43,700 bases of DNA. Origin: Nitrosomonadales bacterium. Lineage in GTDB: Bacteria > Pseudomonadota > Gammaproteobacteria > Burkholderiales > Gallionellaceae. Shown here piece after piece: positions 34,204 to 43,233 of the stretch; the stretch's first letter is position 1; every line of letters starts with the position of its first letter. The DNA lies in the NCBI GenBank assembly GCA_023259015.1, contig JAHFRC010000008.1, forward strand, positions 1 to 43,700. The letters run 5' to 3'. The notes under the pieces were generated by a model. The model ran no database searches, was not told the DNA's origin, and worked only from the letters and a program-made list of their open reading frames with translations. A program made the translations under genes and the position numbers.

Positions 34204-36864
34204 ATGGCTGACCTGAAGCTCAAGAATTACCAGTCCGCCGCGCTGTCGGCACTGTCGGATTTTTTGCACGCCTCAACCCAGGTGGGCGCGGCCAGCGCGT
34301 TCCAGCAGCAAGTGGAGCGTGCTTATCAAGCCGAGCCGTTCGGCGCAGTGCCGTGCGTGTGTCTGCGCATTCCCACTGGCGGCGGCAAGACGCTGATGGC
34401 TTCTCACGCTATCGTGCGCATGGCGCGCGAGTGGCAATCTTCGGACGCGCCGGTGGCGGTGTGGCTGGTGCCTTCGGATGCGATTCGTTCGCAGACGCTG
34501 GGCGCATTACAGACACCGGGGCATCCGTATCGCGTGGCACTGGAAGAAGCCTACGGCCAGCGCGTGCAGGTGTGCGACCTCGACCGCGTAAGCACGCTCG
34601 CGCCGACTGATTGGGGGCGGCAGGCGATTGTTGTGGTGGCGACGATACAGAGTTTCCGCGTGGAGCAGACCGATACGCGCAATGTGTATGCGTTCTCGGA
34701 AGCGTTCGAGCGGCATTTCAAATCGCTGTCGGCGGAGAAACTGGCAACGCTCTCCGTTGTGCCGGATGCGCATGTGACGGAAGCGGACGCGGCGGCCAAT
34801 GCGATGCTCAAGGCCTACGTCGGCCAGCCGCGCTTTTCACTCGCTAATTGGCTGGCGTTGCAGAATCCGCTCATCATTGTGGACGAGGCGCACAACGCGA
34901 AGACGGACAGGAGCTTCGCCGCGCTGATGCGGCTGAACCCATCGGCGATTCTGGAATTGACCGCGACACCGTTGCCGCACAAGAGCAATGTGCTGTATCA
35001 CGTTTCGGCGCAGGAGTTGCAGGCGGAACAGATGATCAAGCTGCCTATCACTTTGCGCGAGCATCCCGAGGGCGCGCAGGCCGCGATATTCGGCGCGGTG
35101 CAGACGCGGCAATGGCTGGAAACCGAGGCGCAGCAGGCGCAGGCTGCGGGCGATGCCTATGTACGACCCATCGTGCTGTTCCAGGCGCAGAACGTGAACG
35201 ACAAGTTGCCGCCGGAAACGGTGCGCCAGCATCTCATCAGCGAATTGCACATCCCCGAGGAGCAGATTGCAATTGCCACGGGCAGCCAGCGAGACATCGA
35301 AGGCGTGGACATCGCTTCGCCCGATTGCCCGCTACGCTACATCATTACGGTACAGGCGCTGCGCGAGGGCTGGGACTGCCCGTTCGCCTACATCCTGTGT
35401 TCGTTGCAGCCGCTTTCATCCGCGACCGCGATCGAGCAGTTGCTCGGGCGCGTGTTGCGTATGCCTTACGCGAGCAAGCGCAACCGCGACGCTCTCAACC
35501 GCGCCTATGCGCATGTGTGCGAGAGTACGTTCGCGCAGGCGGCGGGCGCGCTGGTGGACAGGCTGGTGTCCAACATGGGATTCGAGGCGCTGGATGTGGC
35601 TTCGATGATCGCGCCGCAGATGCCGCTGTTCGATGGCGTGCCGCAACCCGCAACGGCATTGCCGCCGGTGACGACCTTGCTGGAAGTGTCGAGCGATAAC
35701 GGCTTGCAGCATCTGGCGGGCGTTTCCGTTGCGCCTGCACCCTCTGGCCGTGGCGTGCATGTCACCGTGACGGGGCATGTGGACGAGGCGGTGGAGAAGG
35801 TGTTGCTGGCCGCCGAGCGCAGCGAGAAGAAGCGCGATGCCATGCGCGACAAGATCACTCAGCACAATGCGGTGGTGGCGGCGGAGACTGCGCCCGCGAT
35901 GCGCGGTGTGCCGTTCGTACCGGTTCCACCATTAGGTTATCGCAGCGATGTGCAGGCGAATTTATTTCCGCTGGAGCGCGAGGCGGTGCTGGAGAGCGTG
36001 GATTTGAATTTGCTGGCGCAACCGGTTTCATTGCCGGGCTTTCAGGTGGTGGAGCAGGACAATGCGTTCGAGATTTATCTCGACGAGCAGAACAAGGTGA
36101 AGATGAAGGCGGCGGATGCGCATCAGCTTACGCTCGACAGCGTGAACGTGAACATCACGGCGGACGATCTGGTGCGCTGGCTGAACCGCGAAGTGCGCCA
36201 GCCGGATATCGTGCAATCACATCTGCTGGCTTATCTGCGCGCGATGGTGAACTACCTGACCAATGAACAGCGCGTTGCACTCAACACGCTGGCGCGTATG
36301 CGCTTCATCCTTGCGCGCCGCATCGATGCGCAGATCGGCGACATGCGCGAGGCGGCAGCCAAGGCGCAGTTCCGCCAACTGGTGCTGGATGGCGGCTGGC
36401 AAGTGGAGCCGGACTGGAAGCATCCATTCGTTTTCGAGACTGGGTGCTACCCCGCACCTGCGGGCAGCCGCTATAACGGGCGCTGGGAATTCCAGAAACA
36501 TTATTACCCGGTGCTGGCCGATTTGAAAGACAAGGGCGAGGAGTTCGAGTGCGCGCGTTTGATCGACCGTCATCCCAAGGTGAAGCAGTGGGTGCGCAAT
36601 CTCGACCGCGATCCGGGATTCTGGTTGCCGGTTTCAAGAGGCCGCTTCTTCCCGGATTTTGTAGCCGAGCTGAACGATGGCCGCATCGCAGTGATCGAGT
36701 ACAAGGGCGCGCACCTGCGCAACGATCCGCATGAAATCGAGAAGAGACAGGTCGGCGAACTGTGGGCGAAGAACAGTAACGGCAAGTGCGTATTCCGTTT
36801 TATTTATCTTGATGACAACGGGATGAATATGGAAGCGCAGATTGATCAGGCTTGCGGTGCATGA
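34204..36864 (+). CDS. res: Type III-like restriction enzyme subunit (Res): SF2 helicase with PD-(D/E)xK nuclease
   Basis: 886 residues. Superfamily 2 translocase motifs: Walker A IPTGGGKTLMASHA (about 57-63), DEAH box IIVDEAHNAKT (about 226), TATPLP, and motif VI ATAIEQLLGRVLRMPY (about 411). A C-terminal nuclease of the PD-(D/E)xK type is seen in FFPDFVAELNDGRIAVIEYKG (about 815-833), with the Asp, Glu and Lys present. Together with Mod it should form an ATP-dependent restriction system. It follows mod after a hairpin repeat and has only a weak ribosome binding site. No frameshift is seen. Confidence 0.9.
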   Translation: MADLKLKNYQSAALSALSDFLHASTQVGAASAFQQQVERAYQAEPFGAVPCVCLRIPTGGGKTLMASHAIVRMAREWQSSDAPVAVWLVPSDAIRSQTLGALQTPGHPYRVALEEAYGQRVQVCDLDRVSTLAPTDWGRQAIVVVATIQSFRVEQTDTRNVYAFSEAFERHFKSLSAEKLATLSVVPDAHVTEADAAANAMLKAYVGQPRFSLANWLALQNPLIIVDEAHNAKTDRSFAALMRLNPSAILELTATPLPHKSNVLYHVSAQELQAEQMIKLPITLREHPEGAQAAIFGAVQTRQWLETEAQQAQAAGDAYVRPIVLFQAQNVNDKLPPETVRQHLISELHIPEEQIAIATGSQRDIEGVDIASPDCPLRYIITVQALREGWDCPFAYILCSLQPLSSATAIEQLLGRVLRMPYASKRNRDALNRAYAHVCESTFAQAAGALVDRLVSNMGFEALDVASMIAPQMPLFDGVPQPATALPPVTTLLEVSSDNGLQHLAGVSVAPAPSGRGVHVTVTGHVDEAVEKVLLAAERSEKKRDAMRDKITQHNAVVAAETAPAMRGVPFVPVPPLGYRSDVQANLFPLEREAVLESVDLNLLAQPVSLPGFQVVEQDNAFEIYLDEQNKVKMKAADAHQLTLDSVNVNITADDLVRWLNREVRQPDIVQSHLLAYLRAMVNYLTNEQRVALNTLARMRFILARRIDAQIGDMREAAAKAQFRQLVLDGGWQVEPDWKHPFVFETGCYPAPAGSRYNGRWEFQKHYYPVLADLKDKGEEFECARLIDRHPKVKQWVRNLDRDPGFWLPVSRGRFFPDFVAELNDGRIAVIEYKGAHLRNDPHEIEKRQVGELWAKNSNGKCVFRFIYLDDNGMNMEAQIDQACGA

Positions 36865-36875
36865 ACAGAGGAAAC

Positions 36876-36983
36876 ATGCTGTCATCCCGCGCTCTCGCCG
36901 TCTACCTGAAGCGCGGCGGCCTGATCGCCTACTCCACGGAATCCTGCTATAGCTTGGGTTGCGACCCATGCAACCGCAACTGA
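36876..36983 (+). pseudogene. tsaC: Truncated, diverged copy of the tsaC 5' end
   Basis: A 35-codon ORF with its own GAGGAAAC ribosome binding site. It reads AVYLKRGGLIAYSTESCY then SLGCDPCNRN and stops. The intact tsaC at 37923 reads AAHLKRGGLIAYPTESCY then GLGCDPRNRK. Over about 95 bases the two are roughly 85% identical by eye, then similarity ends sharply. The BRO/DinD-like gene lies between the copies. Best read as a displaced 5' end of tsaC. Confidence 0.85.
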
Positions 36984-37020
36984 CGTCGTCTCGGCCAACA
37001 AGATTTCAGGGGAAAACTCC

Positions 37021-37926
37021 ATGAGCAAGAAGCGCGCGTTACCCGAAGAACCCGAAAACCATCTGGTGGTGTTTCAGGAAAAAGCCATCCGCCGTACCTG
37101 GCATAACGAGGAGTGGTGGTTTGCTATTGTGGATGTGGTGGCCGTTCTCACCGATTCGGTTCAGCCAGAGGGATACGTCAAGGATTTACGGCGCAGAGAC
37201 AAGGAATTAGCCAAAGGGTGGGGGCAAATTGCCACCCCCCTTCGGATTGAAACCGGGGGTGGGGTGCAGCGTGTGAACTGCGCCAACACCGAAGGCTTGT
37301 TCCGCATCATCCAGTCCATCCCCTCGCCCAAGGCAGAGCCGTTCAAGCGCTGGCTGGCGCAGGTGGGTTATGAGCGGGTGAAGGAGATCGAGAACCCGGA
37401 ACTGGCGAGCGTCCGCACCCGCGAGTTGTATCAGGCCAAGGGTTATCCGCAGGCGTGGATCGAGAAGCGCTTGCGCTCGATTGCTATTCGCGGCGAACTG
37501 ACGGACGAATGGAAAGAGCGCGGCGTGCAGGAGGGCAAGGAGTATTCCATCCTCACCGCCGAAATCGCCCGCGCCACCTTTGGCATTACACCGGGGGCGC
37601 ATAGCAAGCTCAAAGGGTTGGGCAATGTAAAGACCGGCAACAATCTGCGCGATCACATGACCGATCTGGAGTTGATCTTCACCATGCTGGGCGAAGCCAG
37701 CACCACGGAAATCGCGCGGCGCAAGGATGCGCAGGGCTTTAACGATAACCGCAAAGCGGCCAAGGAAGGCGGCGCCGTGGCAGGTAATGCCCGCAATGAA
37801 TTGGAGTCAAAAACAGGAAAGCCAGTCGTAAATAAAACGAACTATCTGGGTACGGCAGGAAAAGCAATTATCACCAGTGGCCCCGCCAGAAAAGCCCTAT
37901 CCAAAGGCCGGAAGGGCAAGGCGTGA
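37021..37926 (+). CDS. BRO-N / DinD-like protein
   Basis: 301 residues. The N-terminal ~115 residues look like the BRO-N domain of phage antirepressor-type proteins (VFQEKAIRRTWHNEEWWFAIVDVVAVL, DLRRRDKELAKGW, VNCANTEGLFRIIQSIPSPKAEPFKRWLAQVGYER). The C-terminal part, with SKLKGLGNVKTGNNLRDHMTDLEL and EIARRKDAQGFNDNRKAAKEGG, resembles DNA-damage-inducible DinD. A lysine-rich tail follows. The function is unknown; DNA binding or a stress/phage-related role is likely. GGGGAA ribosome binding site. It is bracketed by the partial and the intact tsaC 5' ends and overlaps tsaC by GTGA. Confidence 0.85.
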   Translation: MSKKRALPEEPENHLVVFQEKAIRRTWHNEEWWFAIVDVVAVLTDSVQPEGYVKDLRRRDKELAKGWGQIATPLRIETGGGVQRVNCANTEGLFRIIQSIPSPKAEPFKRWLAQVGYERVKEIENPELASVRTRELYQAKGYPQAWIEKRLRSIAIRGELTDEWKERGVQEGKEYSILTAEIARATFGITPGAHSKLKGLGNVKTGNNLRDHMTDLELIFTMLGEASTTEIARRKDAQGFNDNRKAAKEGGAVAGNARNELESKTGKPVVNKTNYLGTAGKAIITSGPARKALSKGRKGKA

Positions 37927-38483
37927 CGGCAAGGCTACATGTTGCAATCCGCGCCCTTGCCGCACACCTCAAGCGCGGCGGCTTGATCGCCTATCCCACC
38001 GAATCCTGCTATGGTCTGGGCTGCGACCCGCGCAACCGCAAGGCGGTGCAGCGGCTATTGAAACTCAAGCAACGCCCGCAAAGTAAGGGGCTGATTCTGA
38101 TTGCAGGTAACTATGCGCAGCTTGCGCCTTACCTGAAACCGCTTTCTCTGGATGCGCAGGAAAAATTACGTGATGATGGCGCACGGGCGATCACTTACCT
38201 GATGCCCGCCAAGCCAAACTGCCCGCGCTGGCTGCGCGGCGCACACGACACGCTTGCGGTGCGCATCACTGCACATCGTCAGGCGGCAGCATTGTGCAAT
38301 GCGTTGCACATGGCCCTAGTTTCCACCAGCGCCAATTTCAGCGGCGGCAAGCCTGCGCGCACTTATGCGCAATGCAAAAAACTGTTCAGAGATAAAGTGT
38401 GGGTGTTGCCCGGCAGGGTGGGAAAACGTAAGAAGCCGTCCACGATACGCGCGTGGGCGGGTGGTAAAATCATCCGCGAGTAA
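37923..38483 (+). CDS. tsaC: Threonylcarbamoyl-AMP synthase (Sua5/YciO/YrdC)
   Basis: 186 residues, the size of the single-domain TsaC (YrdC). Makes threonylcarbamoyl-AMP from threonine, bicarbonate and ATP for the universal t6A37 tRNA modification. Core motifs: GGLIAYPTESCYGLGCDPRN, LKLKQRPQSKGLILIAG, ARAITYLMPAK, LAVRITAH and VSTSANFSGGKPA. The start is a GTG overlapping the stop of the BRO/DinD-like gene (GTGA), so its translation now depends on that gene. A truncated second 5' end lies 1 kb upstream. YciO cannot be fully excluded. Confidence 0.9.
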   Translation: MTARLHVAIRALAAHLKRGGLIAYPTESCYGLGCDPRNRKAVQRLLKLKQRPQSKGLILIAGNYAQLAPYLKPLSLDAQEKLRDDGARAITYLMPAKPNCPRWLRGAHDTLAVRITAHRQAAALCNALHMALVSTSANFSGGKPARTYAQCKKLFRDKVWVLPGRVGKRKKPSTIRAWAGGKIIRE

Positions 38484-38491
38484 CGCAAATC

Positions 38492-38663
38492 CGTCATTCC
38501 GGCGCAGGCCGGAATCCAGCAAAATGATAATTCCTGCATAGCAGCCAAAAACAGGTGTTGCCCCTACGGGGGTTCGTTAATAGACTGGATTCCGGCCTGC
38601 ACCAAAGGTAGGCAATCCACTATCCGCTAAAGCGGATGTGGAATTGGCACCGCCGGAATGACG
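38492..38663. repeat. Interrupted CATTCCGGCGCAGG-family inverted repeat between tsaC and hemF
   Basis: An intact 28-bp left arm (38492-38519) faces a right arm split in two: CTGGATTCCGGCCTGC (38585-38600) and CGCCGGAATGACG (38651-38663). About 50 bp in between contain the small palindrome ATCCGCTAAAGCGGAT. The same arm family is found twice in and after mod, which ties this spot to the accessory island. Confidence 0.8.
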
Positions 38664-38685
38664 ACAATCAACAACCGGAGAAAAA

Positions 38686-39582
38686 ATGGACAGTGCAGCA
38701 GTCAAAAAATTTCTACTCGGACTACAGGATGCGATCGTCGCCCGCCTTGAGCAAGTGGACGAGGAAAAATTCCGCCGCGACAGTTGGGAGCGGCAGAATG
38801 GCGGTGGCGGATGCTGCTTCATCCTGGAAGAGGGCAAGGTGCTGGAACGCGGTGGGGTGGCGTTTTCCCATGTGATGGGAGATAAAATGCCGGTTTCTGC
38901 CACGGCACACCGCCCGGAACTGGCGGGTTGCAGTTGGGAGGCGATGGGCGTGTCGCTGGTGCTGCATCCGCGCAACCCGTATGCGCCCGCCACGCACATG
39001 AATGTGCGCATGTTCATGGCGAAAAAACCCGATGGTGAAACCGTGTTCTGGTTCGGCGGCGGCACGGACCTTACGCCTTACTACGGCTTCGCGGAGGATG
39101 CGGTGCATTTTCACCAGACCTGCAAGAATGCGCTCGATCCGTTCGGTGCGCACCTCCACCCCAAATTCAAGAAATGGTGCGACGACTATTTTTTCCTCAA
39201 GCACCGCAACGAGCCGCGCGGTGTGGGCGGCATCTTCTTCGATGACTTGAGTGAACCGGATTTCGACACCTGCTTCGCCATTCAGCAAAGCGTGGCCAAC
39301 CATTTCATTCCGGCTTACCTGCCCATTCTGGAACGCCGCAAGGACACGCCCTATGGCGAGCGCGAACGCGATTTCCAGTTGTATCGCCGTGGGCGTTATG
39401 TCGAGTTCAACCTGGTGATCGATCGCGGCACCATCTTCGGACTGCAATCGAACGGCCGCACCGAATCCATCCTGCTTTCCATGCCGCCGCTGGTGAAATG
39501 GCGCTATGATTGGCATCCGGAGAAAGGCACGCCGGAGGCGAAACTACATGAAGAATTCCTGGTGCCGAAAGATTGGGTGTAA
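38686..39582 (+). CDS. hemF: Oxygen-dependent coproporphyrinogen III oxidase
   Basis: 298 residues, full length. Oxidative decarboxylation of coproporphyrinogen III to protoporphyrinogen IX with O2, in the cytosol. Diagnostic: [134 protein letters not shown] ribosome binding site. The upstream region is filled by the interrupted repeat. Confidence 0.97.
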   Translation: MDSAAVKKFLLGLQDAIVARLEQVDEEKFRRDSWERQNGGGGCCFILEEGKVLERGGVAFSHVMGDKMPVSATAHRPELAGCSWEAMGVSLVLHPRNPYAPATHMNVRMFMAKKPDGETVFWFGGGTDLTPYYGFAEDAVHFHQTCKNALDPFGAHLHPKFKKWCDDYFFLKHRNEPRGVGGIFFDDLSEPDFDTCFAIQQSVANHFIPAYLPILERRKDTPYGERERDFQLYRRGRYVEFNLVIDRGTIFGLQSNGRTESILLSMPPLVKWRYDWHPEKGTPEAKLHEEFLVPKDWV

Positions 39583-39663
39583 AAAGAAACCCCGCTGGAA
39601 GGTTAATGTCCTACCGGAGGAGAGTTGAGAGCAACCAGTTTTGGAAGCGGGCCGGAGGAAATC

Positions 39664-40113
39664 ATGCAGAGACTGAAAAACCTGTTGCTTGTGTTAAGCG
39701 CGATTGAGTTGTTTGTCGCACCGACCTGGGGATATGCGCAGAATATTGATTGCCGTTCCTGCCATGTAGTCAGCGGAGCGGCGGGCGCAAGGGACTTCAG
39801 CCATATCTACGGCAACCCATCCTCCCACCACCCGGTCGGCATTCAGTATCCTGCCGGCTTAAATGCCAAACCAAATTTCAACCAGCCGAACGGCCAAAGC
39901 GCCGGGATTGCTTTCTTTGACAGCAACGGCAACGGCCAGCCCGACAGCGATGAAATTCAGTTGTTCGGCGCAAGCGGCGTTGCTACAGTCGAGTGCGCTT
40001 CATGCCACAGGGAACATGGAAATGCACCGCCTCCTGCCGAGGCAGCCCACAACCGCTACCTGCGTGTTGACAATGCCGGCAGCGCGCTGTGCGTAACCTG
40101 CCATAATTATTAG
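39664..40113 (+). CDS. Small periplasmic triheme c-type cytochrome
   Basis: 149 residues from the ATG at 39664, which has a strong GGAGGAA ribosome binding site; the track start 13 codons earlier lacks one. Signal peptide ends near WGYAQN. Three heme-attachment motifs are seen: CRSCH, CASCH and CVTCH. Between the first and second sits FFDSNGNGQPDSDEIQLFG, an EF-hand-like calcium loop, and HHPVG, which could supply an axial His. HREHG after the second motif is another ligand candidate. It is likely an electron carrier. It lies downstream of hemF, possibly co-transcribed. I know no specific name for it. Confidence 0.85.
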   Translation: MQRLKNLLLVLSAIELFVAPTWGYAQNIDCRSCHVVSGAAGARDFSHIYGNPSSHHPVGIQYPAGLNAKPNFNQPNGQSAGIAFFDSNGNGQPDSDEIQLFGASGVATVECASCHREHGNAPPPAEAAHNRYLRVDNAGSALCVTCHNY

Positions 40114-40283
40114 CGCTAGCTTTCCAATTGCTGCATTCAGATTAATGGATGCCATCCTTACGCTGGGCAAACAGAATCCTGACAAAACAGTGCGGATCCT
40201 TCAGCCCTCAATTTGTCCGGGTGTCAGTTTCTGCATATTCATCCTGGTTCATGCAGGGTTTGGCATGGCATGCCGCGCGGGTC

Positions 40284-40408
40284 GCTATGTTAAACTGTGC
40301 GCCATATTTGCGCACCTTTCTGAGGGGGTTGTGTTTCGAGGGGATCGGCCATGCCTGGAAGCACAAACGGCGCGGCCATCAGCTGCGTGGGGCAGGCAAA
40401 TGAAATTT
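40284..40408 (+). pseudogene. aroC: Degenerate copy of the aroC promoter and 5' end
   Basis: GCTATGTTAAACT at 40284 is identical to the sequence 49 bp before the aroC start. Next, ATG at 40351 opens MPGSTNGAAISCV, matching the AroC start MSGNT...HGAAIGCV with an internal deletion of about 39 bases. At DNA level GCGGCCATCAGCTGCGTGG differs from aroC by one base. Similarity ends after this. The acyltransferase gene and an inverted-repeat element lie between this relic and intact aroC. Confidence 0.75.
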
Positions 40409-40414
40409 CGCATC

Positions 40415-40635
40415 TAGTGTCGTTAATCAGAGATAACGAAACATGAAACAGTGTCTTTTTTCACCATGCTGCGTTGTACCCCCTTGCCGTATACCCCATA
40501 CGGCTGCGGGTCTACGCCTTGCCTGGCAGAGCGTGGTTGTTGCCGCTTTAGCGGCTTTACAACCACGGCCTACCACTTGCTGGCAAAAAAATCCATCTAT
40601 TTCCTTTGTCCCGTTATCTCTGATTCACGACACCA
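40415..40635. mobile_element. 221-bp element with ~28-bp terminal inverted repeats
   Basis: The left end TAGTGTCGTTAATCAGAGAT and the inverse of the right end TGGTGTCGTGAATCAGAGAT agree in about 24 of 28 positions. The interior has a second hairpin (CGTGGTTGT ... ACAACCACG) and no plausible transposase. It looks like a MITE or the shrunken remains of an insertion sequence. No clear target duplication was seen. It directly follows the aroC relic. Confidence 0.65.
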
Positions 40636-40783
40636 GGGGTTTATTGAAAATGGGCTACCCGTTTCACCGTCAGCAAATATCGTTGAACACTCCGGAATCG
40701 CTGCCTGATGCGGCATTCGGGATGAACAGTCCAACTGCGGGCATATACCCGGCTTAAAAGTTGGGCCGGCACAGAGCAACCCC

Positions 40784-41968
40784 ATGTCACCATCACAACT
40801 CGAATTCTTTCCATTCCTCGCGGTCGCCTATGCAGTATCGTTATACGCGGTTACGCTTGTTTTTGCGGCGATCCTCCTGCGGTTGGGCTCATTCAAAGAA
40901 GCGCTCACCCTGTCGCCAAGCCGCTATGGCTCCATTGATGGCTTGCGCGGGATTCTTGCCGTCGGTGTATTTGTGCACCATAGTTTCACGGCCTATGGAT
41001 ACTTTGCGCATGGCCGCTGGGCGTGGAGTTCGAGCGCAGTATTCAATCAATTGGGCCAGACAACAGTGGCTCTATTCTTCATGATCTCGGGCTTTCTCTT
41101 TACCATAAAGGCAATGTCGCCAAAGGTAGACTGGAAGGCGCTTTACACATCCCGCATCGCACGATTGTTCCCCTTGTACATAATAATCGTGTGCATTGTG
41201 TTTCTCGCCATATTCATTCTGTCAGGCGGCGTTATCAGGGAATCCGCCCGGGATATTGCAAGAGAATTCGGACTCTGGCTTTGCTTCGCCAGGCCAAACA
41301 TTAACGCATATCCGAAGAGTTGGACATTGATTGCCGGTGTTAATTGGAGCCTGGCGTATGAAGCCCTGTTTTATCTTTTTGGGGTGCCGCTGCTGCATCT
41401 GGTTTCGAGGCTTATCTCTGTCCACGCCGCATTCCTTGTAACGTCCGGGATGGTTTTTGTTTCGTTGGCGCTTGGGTGGTATGACACTGGGGTTGGCGTA
41501 AGCATAATTCATTTTCTTGGAGGGATACTGACGGCGTATGCCTTTACAATTCCCGGGATTAGGGAACTCATGCAAAAGACTCAATTCAAGTACCTTGCGG
41601 CCATTGCCGCCTGTTCCCTGCTTTTCATGCAGTACGCCTTCAATGTTGCCGCAATCTTGAGCACGATTACCCTGTTCGCCGCCATTGTGGGCGGAGCGTC
41701 CGTATTCGGCATTCTCAAATCCAGAGCGGCGATTTGGCTCGGCGATGTCAGCTATGGCATCTATCTCATCCATGGAATGGTGCTATGGGTTACGTTGGCA
41801 AACCTCCGCACCATGCTGGACCTCAATCAAATTGACCTGTTTTTATATTTTCCAATCGTCATCCTGGTGTCGGGAGTTATAGTCACCCTGGCAAGCCTTA
41901 GCTACATCAAGATAGAAAAGCCGGCCATGGCGTTTTTTACAGGCAAGGGCAGGAGAGCCGGCAATTAG
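40784..41968 (+). CDS. Acyltransferase-3 family membrane protein (OafA/YrhL type)
   Basis: 394 residues with about ten membrane helices. The family motif SIDGLRGILAVGVFVHHSF (about residue 50-68) holds the catalytic His; VALFFMISGFLFTIK, RIARLFPLYI, NWSLAYEALFYLF and LGDVSYGIYLIHG follow in order. These proteins O-acetylate lipopolysaccharide, capsule or other envelope glycans. The exact acceptor is unknown. GC content and codon use look somewhat lower and less biased than in the neighbours, consistent with acquisition. It sits between the aroC relic and intact aroC with no partner gene. Confidence 0.9.
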   Translation: MSPSQLEFFPFLAVAYAVSLYAVTLVFAAILLRLGSFKEALTLSPSRYGSIDGLRGILAVGVFVHHSFTAYGYFAHGRWAWSSSAVFNQLGQTTVALFFMISGFLFTIKAMSPKVDWKALYTSRIARLFPLYIIIVCIVFLAIFILSGGVIRESARDIAREFGLWLCFARPNINAYPKSWTLIAGVNWSLAYEALFYLFGVPLLHLVSRLISVHAAFLVTSGMVFVSLALGWYDTGVGVSIIHFLGGILTAYAFTIPGIRELMQKTQFKYLAAIAACSLLFMQYAFNVAAILSTITLFAAIVGGASVFGILKSRAAIWLGDVSYGIYLIHGMVLWVTLANLRTMLDLNQIDLFLYFPIVILVSGVIVTLASLSYIKIEKPAMAFFTGKGRRAGN

Positions 41969-42114
41969 TTTTTGCAGCAGGCTTCGCGCAACATGGCATC
42001 GATCAGATTCGCTCCAGCGGTGGCGGGCTACACGGTGGCGGGCTACTATCAGCCGGGGCGTGATGGCTATGTTAAACTTGCCGCATCAAATTGGCGTTTT
42101 TGAAGGATGCGGTC

Positions 42115-43209
42115 ATGTCTGGAAACACACTCGGCACTTTGTTCACGGTAACCTCGTTCGGCGAGTCGCACGGTGCGGCCATCGGCTGCGTGGTGGATGG
42201 CTGTCCGCCGGGGATGGAGATTTCGGCGCAGTACATCCAGCGCGAACTCGACCGGCGCAGGCCCGGCACTTCGCGCCATGTCACGCAGCGGCGCGAACCG
42301 GACACGGTGGAAATCCTCTCCGGCGTGTTCGAGGGCAAGACCACCGGCACGCCCATCGCATTGCTGATCCGCAACGAAGACCAGCGCAGCAAGGACTACG
42401 GCGACATCGCCGAAACCTTCCGCCCGGGCCATGCCGACTACACCTACTGGCAGAAATATGGCATCCGCGACCATCGCGGCGGCGGGCGCGCGTCGGCGCG
42501 CGAAACGGCGGTGCGCGTCGCCGCGGGGGCGATCGCAAAAAAATGGCTGCATGAAAAATACGGCGTCATCGTGCGCGGCTATCTGGCGCAACTCGGCGAG
42601 ATCAAAATTCCTTTCAAGAGTTGGGGAGATGTGACCGAAGAAGGTAACAGCTTTTTCATCGCCGATGCCAGCTATATTGCACAACTGGAAGATTACATGG
42701 ATGCACTGCGCAAGTCCGGCGATTCCATCGGCGCGAAGCTCACCGTGGTGGCGGAAAATGTGCCGGTGGGCTGGGGCGAGCCGGTGTATGACCGTCTCGA
42801 TGCCGATATCGCCTACGCGCTGATGGGCATCAATGCGGTGAAAGGCGTGGAAATCGGCGCGGGTTTCGCCGCAGTCACGCAACACGGCAGCGAGCATGGC
42901 GATGAAATGACACCGCAAGGTTTTTCATCGAATAACGCGGGCGGCATACTCGGCGGCATCTCGACCGGGCAGCACATCGTGGCGCACATCGCCATCAAGC
43001 CCACCTCCAGCATCCGCATCCCGCGCCGCTCGATCAATAAGGCAGGCGAACCCGTGGAAGTCTCCACCGAAGGCCGCCACGACCCGTGCGTAGGCATCCG
43101 CGCCACGCCGATTGCCGAAGCCATGCTCGCGCTGGTGCTGATCGACCATGCGCTGCGGCATCGGGGGCAGAATGCGGATGTGCAGTGCGGGACGCCGAAG
43201 TTACGTTAG
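42115..43209 (+). CDS. aroC: Chorismate synthase
   Basis: 364 residues from the ATG at 42115 (GAAGGA ribosome binding site); the track start lies 8 codons earlier. FMN-dependent last step of the shikimate pathway, 5-enolpyruvylshikimate-3-phosphate to chorismate. Diagnostic: [128 protein letters not shown] and [18 protein letters not shown]. It is preceded by a 13-bp direct repeat (GGTGGCGGGCTAC at 42019 and 42034). Confidence 0.97.
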   Translation: MSGNTLGTLFTVTSFGESHGAAIGCVVDGCPPGMEISAQYIQRELDRRRPGTSRHVTQRREPDTVEILSGVFEGKTTGTPIALLIRNEDQRSKDYGDIAETFRPGHADYTYWQKYGIRDHRGGGRASARETAVRVAAGAIAKKWLHEKYGVIVRGYLAQLGEIKIPFKSWGDVTEEGNSFFIADASYIAQLEDYMDALRKSGDSIGAKLTVVAENVPVGWGEPVYDRLDADIAYALMGINAVKGVEIGAGFAAVTQHGSEHGDEMTPQGFSSNNAGGILGGISTGQHIVAHIAIKPTSSIRIPRRSINKAGEPVEVSTEGRHDPCVGIRATPIAEAMLALVLIDHALRHRGQNADVQCGTPKLR

Positions 43210-43233
43210 GCTTCTGACATCGGCACCACGCAG

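Larger units (their letters stand above)
40114..40783. other. 670-bp intergenic region holding an aroC relic and an inverted-repeat element
   Basis: No intact gene is supported here. ORFs listed in the track for this stretch have poor starts and cross the two recognisable items: the aroC 5' relic (about 40284-40408) and the 221-bp inverted-repeat element (40415-40635). The part before 40284 has no recognisable content. The part after 40635 should contain the promoter of the acyltransferase gene. Confidence 0.6.

Noticed and set aside
42019-42046. 13-bp direct repeat before aroC as an attachment site
   Set aside because: Copies are adjacent (15-bp period) and do not flank any insert; likely replication slippage.
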